Source of the DNA: JAUYQR01 sp031415015
Lineage (GTDB): Bacteria; Pseudomonadota; Alphaproteobacteria; Rhodobacterales; Rhodobacteraceae
Assembly (NCBI GenBank): GCA_031415015.1
Contig: JANOQT010000037.1
Coordinates: 62,001 to 126,000, forward strand
DNA length: 64,000 nucleotides
Direction: 5' to 3'
Shown piece by piece: positions 51,646-59,758 of the stretch (positions are counted from its first letter, which is position 1; every line of letters begins with the position of its first letter). The notes under the pieces are model-generated. The model did no database searches. It was not told the DNA's origin and saw only the letters and a list, made by a program, of their open reading frames with translations. A program made the translations under genes and the position numbers.

Positions 51646-52004
51646 CCTGCAAGCTCCCCTGAGCACCCCTTGGGGCGCATTGGTTCCGTTCAATGGATCG
51701 GCACCCGGGCGAATGAATGCCGCGACACAATACATAGTAGTGTCATACCGGGCCTATAGCATGGTGATTTCCTGCGAGAATAGCCTGTTTTCAGTCAGTT
51801 AGCGCAACCATTCGGGCGTTAGCGCAACCATCGGCCAGCGCCCGCGCACAGTCGTCGGGATTGCGCCGGAAAAGGGCGGATTTGTCACCATTCACCGCCT
51901 CGTGCGCGTGGTGATTCGGTTTCCTGTTGATTATCCGGGCAGGAAACCCGACACTGTCCCCAAAATTAACAAGAAACCCGCAGCAGTCAGAGGGAATATC
52001 GGAC
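51646..52004. promoter_or_regulatory. Shared upstream region of pckA and chvI
   Basis: 359 bases with no gene. The left part, near pckA, contains AT-richer segments suitable for a promoter (around 51735-51790); the middle carries the tandem GTTAGCGCAAC sites; the right part before chvI contains AAAATTAACAAG at 51962-51973 and the ribosome binding AGAGGGA at 51989-51995. Confidence 0.55.
51798..51828. promoter_or_regulatory. Two tandem imperfect palindromes, LacI-type operator candidate
   Basis: GTTAGCGCAAC at 51798-51808 and again at 51818-51828, exactly 20 bases apart, so on the same face of the helix at about two turns. Each is an imperfect palindrome with centre GCGC (reverse complement GTTGCGCTAAC), the style of LacI/GalR-family operators. 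Their position upstream of pckA suggests control of gluconeogenesis; the regulator is not in this window. Confidence 0.5.
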
Positions 52005-52706
52005 ATGGCGCGTATCGCCCTTGTGGACGATGACAGAAACATCCTGACATCCGTTGCCATGACGCTTGAAGCCGAAGGCTTTGAGGTCGAGACCTACAAC
52101 GACGGTCAGTCGGCGCTTGAGGCGTTTAATCGCCGGATGCCGGATATGGCCGTGCTGGATATCAAGATGCCCCGGATGGACGGGATGGATCTGTTGCAGC
52201 GGATGCGGCAGAAAACCTCGATCCCGGTGATCTTCCTGACCTCGAAAGACGACGAGATCGACGAAGTTCTGGGCCTGCGCATGGGGGCCGACGATTATGT
52301 GAAAAAGCCGTTCTCGCAACGGCTTCTGGTCGAACGCATCCGCGCGCTGCTGCGCCGTCAGGAAGCGATCACCACCGGCGAGGTGGCGACGACCGAAGAG
52401 ACAAAGATGATGGAACGCGGCGCCCTGCGGATGGACCCGTTGCGCCACTCCGTCACCTGGAAAGGGCTTGAGGTGTCGCTGACCGTCACCGAATTCCTGC
52501 TGCTGCAGGCGCTGGCACAACGACCCGGCTTTGTGAAATCACGCGATCAGCTGATGGATGTGGCTTACGACGACCAAGTCTATGTCGATGACCGCACCAT
52601 CGACAGCCACATCAAGCGGCTGCGCAAGAAGATGCGCTCGGTGGACGATAACTTTACGGCAATCGAGACGCTGTACGGTATCGGCTATCGCTATAACGAA
52701 GAGTGA
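52005..52706 (+). CDS. chvI: Response regulator ChvI (OmpR family)
   Basis: 233 aa from the ATG at 52005 with AGAGGGA upstream. The receiver domain has the acidic pocket VDDD at 7-10, the phosphorylated Asp52 (VLDIKMPRMDG) and the switch Lys in KKPFSQ; the OmpR-type winged helix covers about 130-233 (SLTVTEFLLLQALAQRPGFV, DDRTIDSHIKRLRKKM). Paired with the sensor kinase gene 12 bases downstream. In alphaproteobacteria this pair controls envelope and metabolic genes and adjoins the PTS genes, as here. Confidence 0.93.
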   Translation: MARIALVDDDRNILTSVAMTLEAEGFEVETYNDGQSALEAFNRRMPDMAVLDIKMPRMDGMDLLQRMRQKTSIPVIFLTSKDDEIDEVLGLRMGADDYVKKPFSQRLLVERIRALLRRQEAITTGEVATTEETKMMERGALRMDPLRHSVTWKGLEVSLTVTEFLLLQALAQRPGFVKSRDQLMDVAYDDQVYVDDRTIDSHIKRLRKKMRSVDDNFTAIETLYGIGYRYNEE

Positions 52707-52718
52707 CGCCCCCCAAGG

Positions 52719-54413
52719 ATGACATCGGCACCGCGGATCGGAACAGAGGAGTACCGGCCTAAAAGGTCCGGTGACGTCCTTCTGGGCGAAGACTGGGTTT
52801 CGCCTGACGCGACCGTCGAACGGCTCAAGGACGGTCGCAGTCGCAGCACCATGGCGACGCTCAACCGCTCGCCGCTGGCCCGCAAGATCATCGTCTTCAA
52901 CCTGATGGCGCTGGTCATGCTGGTGGTTGGCGTGCTGTTCATGAACCCGTTCCGCGACAGTCTGGCGCTGCAACGGCAGCAGGGCATGGCGCGTCAGGCC
53001 GATCTCGTCGCCGACGTGTTCGAGGCGCGGCTGCGGTCCGGAACGGCGGAGTTCGACTTCAGCTCAGTGCTGGAAGGGATGAATGTCGACCCGGTGGTCG
53101 AGGTTTTTGTCTTCAATCTAACCGGGCAGCTGCTGGCGTCGAAGGTGGGGCAGGGCACCGACACCCTTGTCGCCGATCCGGGGCGGCCAACCTTTCTGAC
53201 CGATTTTCTGGACGGGGCCTGGCGCTGGGTGACGGCAATCCTGCGGCAGGGTACCGCAATCCGCACCGAAACCATCGACGCCGCCGATCAGGCCCGTGCC
53301 ATTATCGACGGGGCAAAGGGCGGCGAGACAGCCGTGCGCATGTCGAAAGACTCCGACGGCAGCCTGCTGTTCGCCGTCGCCAGCCCGATCACCGTGTCTG
53401 GCGATGTCGTCGCAGTTGTCGCGCTGACCTCTGCCTCGGACGAGATTGACCGCCTTGTGCGCTATGAACGCGAACAGATCCTGCAGATGTTCGTGCTGGC
53501 GCTGCTGATGTCCATCGGGCTTAGCCTGATGCTGGCCTCTACCATCTCGAACCCGCTGTCCGACCTTGCCGCCGCGGCAGAAATCGGACGCGACCGTGAC
53601 GCCCGCCGGGTGGCCCCCAGCCGCGTGCGCATCCCCGACCTTGCGGCGCGGCCGGATGAGATTGGCCGGCTGTCGGTGGCCATGCGCGGCATGGTCACCG
53701 CGCTGTATGACCGGATCGACGCCAACGAACAGTTTGCCGCCGACGTGGCGCACGAGATCAAGAACCCGCTGGCATCCTTGCGCTCTGCGGTAGGATCCCT
53801 GCGCTTTGTCAAGAAAGAGGCACAGCGCGACACTCTTCTGGACGTAATCGACCACGACGTGCGCCGCCTTGACCGGCTGGTCAGCGACATTTCCAACGCC
53901 TCGCGGCTGGACAGTGAACTGGTCAAGGAAGAGGAAGAAGAGTTCAACCTGCTGAAAACCCTGTCCAATATTTGCCAATACCTTAGCCAGCAAGCGGGCG
54001 AAAAGGGCGTGGATTTCATCATCGACCTGCCCGCCGACCCGATCGTCATTCACGGGCTTGAGGCGCGGCTGGCGCAGGTGTTCGTCAACCTTGTGGGCAA
54101 CGCGATCTCGTTCTGCGAAGACGGCGATGCGGTCCGCGTCTGGGCGCGTCGGCGCGAAAACCGGGTGCTGGTGGTGGTCGAGGATACCGGGCCCGGCATC
54201 CCCGAGCAGGCGCTGGCCAAGGTGTTCAACAGGTTTTATTCCGAACGCCCGCAAAGCGATTTCGGCAATCATTCCGGCCTTGGCCTCGCCATCTCCAAGC
54301 AGATCGTCGAGGCGCATGGTGGGGTGATCTGGGCCGAAAACATCCGCCCGACCGCCGCCGATCCCACATCCGAACCCCTCGGCGCGCGCTTCGTCGTCGG
54401 TCTGCCGGTGTGA
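52719..54413 (+). CDS. chvG: Sensor histidine kinase ChvG
   Basis: 564 aa. Membrane helices at about 57-76 and 254-275 enclose a periplasmic sensor domain of about 175 residues; HAMP follows (276-335). His345 in DVAHEIKNPLASLRS is the phosphorylation site, and the ATPase domain has NAISFCEDGD, VEDTGPGIP and SGLGLAISKQIVEAHGG. The first 44 residues are poorly conserved in type, and a later ATG (residue 45) may be the true start. It overlaps hprK by four bases, linking envelope sensing to the phosphotransfer genes. Confidence 0.93.
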   Translation: MTSAPRIGTEEYRPKRSGDVLLGEDWVSPDATVERLKDGRSRSTMATLNRSPLARKIIVFNLMALVMLVVGVLFMNPFRDSLALQRQQGMARQADLVADVFEARLRSGTAEFDFSSVLEGMNVDPVVEVFVFNLTGQLLASKVGQGTDTLVADPGRPTFLTDFLDGAWRWVTAILRQGTAIRTETIDAADQARAIIDGAKGGETAVRMSKDSDGSLLFAVASPITVSGDVVAVVALTSASDEIDRLVRYEREQILQMFVLALLMSIGLSLMLASTISNPLSDLAAAAEIGRDRDARRVAPSRVRIPDLAARPDEIGRLSVAMRGMVTALYDRIDANEQFAADVAHEIKNPLASLRSAVGSLRFVKKEAQRDTLLDVIDHDVRRLDRLVSDISNASRLDSELVKEEEEEFNLLKTLSNICQYLSQQAGEKGVDFIIDLPADPIVIHGLEARLAQVFVNLVGNAISFCEDGDAVRVWARRRENRVLVVVEDTGPGIPEQALAKVFNRFYSERPQSDFGNHSGLGLAISKQIVEAHGGVIWAENIRPTAADPTSEPLGARFVVGLPV

Positions 54414-54841
54414 CCGAGGCCACCAACCGTACCACCCTGCACGCCAGCTGTGTGGCGGTGGACCGGCGCGGACTGTTGATCCTCGGGCCGTCGGGTGCGG
54501 GCAAATCGGCGCTGGCGTTGCGGCTGTTGGCGCTGGGGGCTGATCTTGTGGCCGATGACCGCACCGACTTGGCCCGCCGCGGTGACGCCCTGATCGCCAG
54601 TTGCCCCGTCCCGATCCGCGGCCTGATCGAAGCGCGGGGCATCGGTCTGTTGCGCGCCCCCCCGCTGGACAGCGCCGAAATTGCCCTTGTCGTCGATCTT
54701 GGCCAGCTGGAAAGCGACCGGCTGCCACCGCAACGCCGGATCACAATACTGGGATGCGAGCTTTCTCTTGTTCTGCAACCGCAGAATAACCATTTTCCAG
54801 ACGCGCTGATGCTCTATCTTCGCCACGGACGGCACGCATGA
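54410..54841 (+). CDS. hprK: HPr kinase/phosphorylase, short alphaproteobacterial form
   Basis: 143 aa from a GTG at 54410 that overlaps the chvG stop. It is the C-terminal kinase domain only, as in other alphaproteobacteria. The P-loop GPSGAGKSA is at 26-34, ADDRTDL near 48 is the acidic HPr-K motif and RGLIEARGIGLL is the family signature. It phosphorylates HPr on Ser46, encoded three genes downstream, in response to metabolites. Confidence 0.93.
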   Translation: MTEATNRTTLHASCVAVDRRGLLILGPSGAGKSALALRLLALGADLVADDRTDLARRGDALIASCPVPIRGLIEARGIGLLRAPPLDSAEIALVVDLGQLESDRLPPQRRITILGCELSLVLQPQNNHFPDALMLYLRHGRHA

Positions 54842-54847
54842 TGCCAT

Positions 54848-55774
54848 ATGGTTCCCCGAATGCCCCCTGATCCCGGCCCCGACCACAAGCTTGTCCTGAT
54901 CACCGGCCCGTCCGGTGCCGGGCGAACGACGGCCATCCGGGTGCTGGAGGATCTGGGCTATGAGGGCATCGACAACATTCCCCTTTCGCTGGTGCCCCGC
55001 CTGATCGACGGCCCGCCGCTGGGCCGTCCGATGGCGCTGGGTCTTGATGTGCGCAACCGCGATTTCAACGCCACCGCCCTGATCGAGCTGATCGACAGCC
55101 TGACCCGTGATCCCCGCGTGGCGCTGGAGGTGCTGTATCTGGATTGCGCCCCCGGCGAGTTGATCCGCCGGTTTTCAGAAACCCGCCGCCGCCACCCGCT
55201 TGCCCCTGCGGAAACCCCGTCGCTGGGCATCGAGCGCGAGATTGATCTGCTGGCCCCGATCCGGGTGCGCGCCGATCACCTGATCGACACCAGCGACCTG
55301 ACCGTCCACGATCTGAAGGCCGAAATTGCCCGCTGGTTCGACGCGGGCCCCACCAGCCGGCTTGCCGTCTCGATCCAGTCGTTCAGCTACAAGCGCGGTG
55401 TGCCGCGCGGCGTGGACATGATTTTTGACTGCCGCTTCCTTGCGAATCCCCACTGGTCGCCCGCGTTGCGCCCGTTGGATGGCCGTGACCCAAGGGTCGA
55501 AGCGCACGTCCGCGCCGATCCGCGTTTCGCGGAATTCTATCAGAAGTTGAACGCCCTCCTTCTCTTTCTGCTTCCGGCCAACCTTGAGGAGGGCAAGGCC
55601 CATCTCTCCATCGGCTTTGGGTGTACCGGAGGGCAACACCGGTCCGTCGCCGTGGCGGAACTGGTCGGGAACGCGCTTGCAGATGCGGGCTGGCCGGTGT
55701 CAAAACGGCACCGGGAACTCGAACGCAGGGCGGCCTCCGGCCAACCCGACGCAACGAAGGTGGCAGGCGCTTGA
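54848..55774 (+). CDS. rapZ: RNase adapter protein RapZ (YvcJ family)
   Basis: 308 aa nucleotide-binding protein. The P-loop is GPSGAGRTT at 20-28, with Arg in place of the usual Lys. Further blocks are YEGIDNIPLSLVPRL, LYLDCAPGELIRRFSETRRRHPL, SFSYKRGVPRGVDMIFDCRF and the C-terminal IGFGCTGGQHRSV. In E. coli it directs RNase E to the glmZ sRNA; in this setting a role in PTS control is possible. Its stop overlaps the EIIA start. Confidence 0.93.
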   Translation: MVPRMPPDPGPDHKLVLITGPSGAGRTTAIRVLEDLGYEGIDNIPLSLVPRLIDGPPLGRPMALGLDVRNRDFNATALIELIDSLTRDPRVALEVLYLDCAPGELIRRFSETRRRHPLAPAETPSLGIEREIDLLAPIRVRADHLIDTSDLTVHDLKAEIARWFDAGPTSRLAVSIQSFSYKRGVPRGVDMIFDCRFLANPHWSPALRPLDGRDPRVEAHVRADPRFAEFYQKLNALLLFLLPANLEEGKAHLSIGFGCTGGQHRSVAVAELVGNALADAGWPVSKRHRELERRAASGQPDATKVAGA

Positions 55775-56166
55775 TCGGTATCGTGATCGTTGCACATGGC
55801 GGGCTGGCGCGGGAATATCTCTCGGCGGTCGAGCATGTGGTGGGCAAGCAGGACGGGGTCCGCGCCATTGCCATCGAGGATGACCACGACCGTGACCTGA
55901 AGCAGACGGAAATCTGCGATGCCGCCGATGCGGTTGACACCGGGCAAGGCGTGGTGCTGGTAACGGACATGTTCGGCGGCTCGCCCTCGAACCTGTCCTT
56001 GCCGGCCTGTGCCACCACCGGTCGGCGCATTCTGTACGGAGCCAACCTGCCGATGCTGATCAAGCTGGCGAAATCCCGCGACATGGCGGTCTCTGATGCC
56101 GTTGCCGCAGCGCTCGACGCCGGGCGCAAATACATCAACTCGCTCGATCTTGCGGGCGGGGCCTGA
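55771..56166 (+). CDS. PTS EIIA component, mannose-type (regulatory)
   Basis: 131 aa from a TTG at 55771 that overlaps the rapZ stop (TTGA). It begins with IGIVIVAHGGLAREYL, whose His9 is the phosphorylation site of EIIA-Man proteins. VLVTDMFGGSPSNLSL follows near 68. No EIIB/EIIC sugar permease is nearby, so it is a phosphate acceptor in the regulatory PTS of alphaproteobacteria rather than a transport component. HPr follows one base later. Confidence 0.9.
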   Translation: MIGIVIVAHGGLAREYLSAVEHVVGKQDGVRAIAIEDDHDRDLKQTEICDAADAVDTGQGVVLVTDMFGGSPSNLSLPACATTGRRILYGANLPMLIKLAKSRDMAVSDAVAAALDAGRKYINSLDLAGGA

Positions 56167-56167
56167 C

Positions 56168-56437
56168 GTGACCAGCCGCAGCTTTCGGATCATCAACCAA
56201 AAGGGCCTGCACGCCCGCGCCAGCGCCAAATTCGTCGAGGTGGTCGAGGCGCATGACGCCAGCGCCCAGGTCGTCAAGGACGGCCTTTCAGTGTCGGGCG
56301 ACAGCATCATGGGGCTTTTGATGTTGGCAGCTTCGCGCGGAACCTCTATTGAAGTGCTGACATCTGGCGCAGAAGCGGGGAAGCTCGCCGATGCGCTGGA
56401 GGCGCTGGTTGCGGCCCGCTTCGGTGAGGAGTATTGA
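56168..56437 (+). CDS. ptsH: HPr phosphocarrier protein
   Basis: 89 aa from a GTG at 56168. His15 (NQKGLHARASAKFV) is phosphorylated by enzyme I and Ser46 (SGDSIMGLLML) by HprK encoded upstream. Both sites are intact, so the protein can switch between phosphotransfer and regulation. Enzyme I is not in this window. Its stop overlaps the start of the acyltransferase gene (TTGA). Confidence 0.93.
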   Translation: MTSRSFRIINQKGLHARASAKFVEVVEAHDASAQVVKDGLSVSGDSIMGLLMLAASRGTSIEVLTSGAEAGKLADALEALVAARFGEEY

Positions 56438-57357
56438 AGCGCGCTGGGGATGAAGGCAGTCGCTTCGTGACGAAACAGTCGCAGATCGGAACGGCGGGCG
56501 AACCGCTTCAAGGTGTGCCGCGCGCGGGTGGGGCAGAGCGTCCCTATGACATGCGCCGGCTCAGCTATGCCGGAACCTTCTCCAACCCGTTCAAAGCACA
56601 GACGATCCGCACCATCGAATGGTGGACCGCGAAGATCACCCTGCTGCGCCTGATCCGTCAGTTCGAACGCTCCGGTGCGCCGTTCGGCTCGCCGTTCTGG
56701 CCCAAGGCGATCCGCCAGATGGGCATCCGCATCGACACGCCCCCCGAAGAGATTGCCCGCATCCCCGCCACCGGCCCGCTGGTGGTGGTGTCCAACCACC
56801 CGCACGGCTTGGTGGACGGAATGATTCTGGCCGAGATGATCAATCGGGTCCGCTCCGACTTCCGCATCCTGACCCGCTCGCTGCTGACCGGCATCCCGGA
56901 AGTGGCGGAATTCATGATCCCCGTGCCCTTCCCGCACGAGGACAACGCCCGCGAACTGGGCCTGCAGATGCGGCAGGACACGATGGCGCATCTGAAGGCG
57001 GGCGGGGTGATCATCCTGTTCCCGGCGGGCAAGGTTGCGATGTCAGAGACGTGGTTCGGCCCGGCGATCGAGGCGGAGTGGAACGTCTTCACCCACAAGA
57101 TGATCGCCAAAAGCGGGGCCACGATCCTGCCGGTGCACTTCACGGGGCGCAACAGCCGCACCTTCCTGATCGCCAACAAGCTGTCAGATACGCTGCGCCA
57201 AGGCCTGCTGCTGTACGAGATCAAGCGCGCCCTCTTCAAACCCCAGCGCCCCTTCATCGGTGAGCCGATCCCTGCGACCGAGCTGGACAAATGGGACGGC
57301 AACCCGAGGGGGTTTCTGGCGTGGTTGCGGGAGCACACGCTGGCGTTGGGGACGTAG
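56434..57357 (+). CDS. Lysophospholipid acyltransferase family protein
   Basis: 307 aa from a TTG overlapping the HPr stop; a GTG at 56467 is the alternative. The acyltransferase motif I NHPHGLVDGMILAE is near 119, similar to the NHPFGGLDG form of OlsA/hemolysin-type enzymes. Motif III IILFPAGKVAMSETW is near 190. It probably acylates a lyso-lipid or ornithine-lipid precursor at the inner membrane. Coupling to HPr suggests joint expression with the ChvG/PTS operon, which is not typical for such enzymes. Confidence 0.8.
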   Translation: MKRAGDEGSRFVTKQSQIGTAGEPLQGVPRAGGAERPYDMRRLSYAGTFSNPFKAQTIRTIEWWTAKITLLRLIRQFERSGAPFGSPFWPKAIRQMGIRIDTPPEEIARIPATGPLVVVSNHPHGLVDGMILAEMINRVRSDFRILTRSLLTGIPEVAEFMIPVPFPHEDNARELGLQMRQDTMAHLKAGGVIILFPAGKVAMSETWFGPAIEAEWNVFTHKMIAKSGATILPVHFTGRNSRTFLIANKLSDTLRQGLLLYEIKRALFKPQRPFIGEPIPATELDKWDGNPRGFLAWLREHTLALGT

Positions 57358-57416
57358 GGCAGGGTAACGCTCGCCCCGACAGGCCTGGCGTTTTTAGGCG
57401 TATTCGACATGGCTAT

Positions 57417-57818
57417 TTAATTGGGCGAGTTGACGAAAACCTTGAAGAGAAATCCATTCCACTTTGGGCCGGAATATCTTGCCCGCACTTTCCATGTTTC
57501 GCCTGATGGCTCTTCGAGAACGGCCCTGAACCAGCCATAACGAAGGCGATATCGACCGGACAGAATTCCGTCCATGTTCTGAATGAAATCGTCGAACGCA
57601 TCTGGGCACGGAAAGGCACTTCCGCTGAAAAAATCTCCGATGCCAAAGGATATTTCATCCACATTTCCGAAGCACATCCAGACCTTTTCTTTCAAGCCAT
57701 CCTGTGCGGCGTAGGTGACGCAAATGTCTCCACCTTCGTGAACGTGCCGTTCCAGCTTGAGATTGAAACGTCGACCGAAGCCCAGAAAGACTTCTTCTGC
57801 CTGTGCAGATAACTTCAT
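57417..57818 (-). CDS. Hypothetical small protein downstream of hbd
   Basis: 133 aa from the ATG at 57818 (MKLSAQAEEVFLGFGRRFNL). It is four bases after the hbd stop, on the same strand, so it is likely expressed with it. It has a mixed alpha/beta composition, with many aromatic and acidic residues (FGIGDFFSGSAFPCPDAFDD), without signal peptide. GC is clearly lower than the surrounding genes. The appearance recalls small immunity-like proteins, but no family is recognised and no toxin gene is adjacent. Confidence 0.6.
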   Translation of the reverse strand: MKLSAQAEEVFLGFGRRFNLKLERHVHEGGDICVTYAAQDGLKEKVWMCFGNVDEISFGIGDFFSGSAFPCPDAFDDFIQNMDGILSGRYRLRYGWFRAVLEEPSGETWKVRARYSGPKWNGFLFKVFVNSPN

Positions 57819-57822
57819 CTGC

Positions 57823-58698
57823 TCACCGCGTCGGCACCGGCACATCCCCCCGGTAGTCATAAAACCCCCGCTGCGTCTTGCGGCCCAGCCACCCCGCCTC
57901 GACATACTTCGTCAACAACGGGCAGGGCCGGTACTTGGTATCTGCCAGCCCCTCATGCAGCACGTTCATGATCGCAAGGCACGTATCCAGCCCGATGAAA
58001 TCCGCCAGCTCCAGCGGCCCCATCGGGTGATTGGCCCCCAGCTTCAGCGATTCGTCGATGGATATGACCGAGCCCACGCCCTCGTACAGCGTATAGACCG
58101 CCTCGTTGATCATCGGCATCAGGATGCGGTTGACGATGAAGGCCGGGAAATCCTCGGCACTCGCCGCCGTCTTGCCCAGCTTGCGCACCACCGCGTGCAT
58201 CGCGTCCCACGTCTCCTGATCCGTCGCGATCCCGCGGATCAGTTCCACCAGTTGCATCACCGGCACCGGGTTCATGAAGTGGAACCCCATGAACTTTTCT
58301 GGCCGGTCGGTACGGCTGGCCAGCCGGGTGATGGAAATGGACGAGGTGTTCGACGTCAGGATCGTCGTCGGCTTCAGATGCGGCAGCAGGTCCTCGAAGA
58401 TCGCCGTCTTCACGGTCTCGCGCTCCGTCGCAGCCTCGATGATCAGATCGCATTGCCCCAGATCGGCCAGCCGCATGGTGGTCTTGATCCGCTCCATCGC
58501 GGCGCGCTTGTCGGCGGGCATCACCTTGCCGCGCGACACCTGCCGTTCGATGTTCCGCTCGATCACCGCCAGCGCCTTTGACAGGCTGTCCTCAGCGATG
58601 TCGGTCATCAGCACGTCATAGCCCGCCAGCGCAAAGACATGCGCGATGCCGCTGCCCATCTGGCCCGCGCCGACCACGCCCACCTGCCTGATGTCCAT
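57823..58698 (-). CDS. hbd: 3-hydroxybutyryl-CoA dehydrogenase
   Basis: 291 aa. The NAD(P)-binding motif is GVVGAGQMGSGIAHVFAL at 7-24. The catalytic residues follow in SNTSSISITRLA (Ser and Asn) and in GFHFMNPVPVMQLVELI (His). The C-terminal domain DFIGLDTCLAIMNVLHEGL is normal. It interconverts acetoacetyl-CoA and 3-hydroxybutyryl-CoA, used in butyrate/PHB metabolism and the first part of the ethylmalonyl-CoA route, which fits Mcd at 47124 and ETF nearby. An unknown small gene follows. Confidence 0.93.
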   Translation of the reverse strand: MDIRQVGVVGAGQMGSGIAHVFALAGYDVLMTDIAEDSLSKALAVIERNIERQVSRGKVMPADKRAAMERIKTTMRLADLGQCDLIIEAATERETVKTAIFEDLLPHLKPTTILTSNTSSISITRLASRTDRPEKFMGFHFMNPVPVMQLVELIRGIATDQETWDAMHAVVRKLGKTAASAEDFPAFIVNRILMPMINEAVYTLYEGVGSVISIDESLKLGANHPMGPLELADFIGLDTCLAIMNVLHEGLADTKYRPCPLLTKYVEAGWLGRKTQRGFYDYRGDVPVPTR

Positions 58699-58859
58699 CT
58701 GCCTGCCTCCAAAGCTTCGCCCTGCTTATGCCTGTGCAGCATCCGCCGCGCAAGGATCGCGACTTGCATCGACTTGTCGGCAATCGCCAGACTTTAGCCT
58801 TTCGGCAACCTTTGTCCGGCAGATTTGGCCTTGGGTGTAGGTTGAATTGGGTGGGTGTG

Positions 58860-59687
58860 ATGATGATGGGGCAGGCGGGCGCGGGGGCGCTCGACTACTT
58901 TCCGTGCCGGTATGGCATGTCCCGGGCCGTGTTTCGCGGTCCGCAGCGCGATCTTACGGGGGACTACGTGGCGATGTTGGGCGGCTCGCCCACCTTCGGC
59001 AAATATGTGGCCGCCCCCTTTCCGCTGCTGGTGGAAGAGGCGACGGGGCATCCGGTGGCCAATCTGGGCGGGCTGAACGCCGGGCCGGATTTCTACCTGT
59101 CCGATCCTGCCGCGCTGCAGGTGGCCGCTGGCGCACGCGTCGTCGTGGTGCAGGTCACCGGTGCCGAGGCGATGTCGAACCCGTTCTACACCGTCCACAG
59201 CCGCCGCAACGACCGCTTTCTGGCCGCCACGCCCGCCCTCACCGCGCTGTACCCGGAGGTGGAGTTCACCGAGATCCACTTTACCCGCCATCTGCTGATG
59301 GCGTTGCGGCAGGCCGGCTCGGGCCGCTTCGCCACCGTCGCCGCCGGGTTAAAGGCCAACTGGCTACAGCGGATGCGGTTGCTGCTGGCACGGCTTCCGG
59401 ACCGACGGGTGCTGCTGTGGCTGGCCGACGCCACCCCGCCAGAGGTGGCCTGTCACCTTGACCCCGCCTGTGGCCCGCTGCTGGTCGATACCACAATGCT
59501 GGCGGTCCTGCGACCACTGGTCAGCGCGCAGGTCAATGCCGTCCCCAGCGAACAGGCCCGCGCCGAAGGCCTGTGCCGCATGCAGGTGCCCGAGACCGAG
59601 CTTGCCACCGCCCGCTGCCTGCCCGGGTCCGCCGTGCATCACGAGGTGGCGGCGCTGTTGTCGCCGGTGGTGGCCAGTCTTCTGTAA
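58860..59687 (+). CDS. DUF6473-type hypothetical protein
   Basis: 275 aa from the first of three consecutive ATG codons at 58860 (or a GTG just before). It reads GALDYFPCRYGMSRAVFRGP and then VAMLGGSPTFGKYVAAPFPLLVEE, which fits an alpha/beta fold with a glycine/serine loop like that of sulfotransferase-like proteins; VNAVPSEQARAEGLCRM near 235 is another recurring block. Family assignment is from memory and tentative. It is convergent with etfA across a palindromic repeat. Confidence 0.65.
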   Translation: MMMGQAGAGALDYFPCRYGMSRAVFRGPQRDLTGDYVAMLGGSPTFGKYVAAPFPLLVEEATGHPVANLGGLNAGPDFYLSDPAALQVAAGARVVVVQVTGAEAMSNPFYTVHSRRNDRFLAATPALTALYPEVEFTEIHFTRHLLMALRQAGSGRFATVAAGLKANWLQRMRLLLARLPDRRVLLWLADATPPEVACHLDPACGPLLVDTTMLAVLRPLVSAQVNAVPSEQARAEGLCRMQVPETELATARCLPGSAVHHEVAALLSPVVASLL

Positions 59688-59729
59688 CCAAAAGGGGCTG
59701 CTGTAACGAAAAAGGGGCCGCCAAAGCGA

Positions 59730-59757
59730 CCCCCGTAGGATGGGCAATTTGCCCATC
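59730..59757. repeat. Palindromic repeat, inverted copy of the unit at 8796-8823
   Basis: Read on the minus strand, this 28-base element matches 8796-8823 at 27 of 28 positions, including the CTACGGGGG tail. An 8-bp stem (GATGGGCA/TGCCCATC) surrounds a three-base loop. It lies between convergent genes and could terminate both. Confidence 0.75.
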
Positions 59758-59758
59758 T

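Noticed and set aside
50380..51759. Plus-strand 459-codon frame opposite pckA
   Set aside because: It is a mirror of the pckA reading frame; it lacks a start signal and protein-like motifs.
57358..57416. Terminator after the acyltransferase gene (CGCC...GGCG then TTTTT)
   Set aside because: The stem is only four base pairs with an eleven-base loop; too weak to list.
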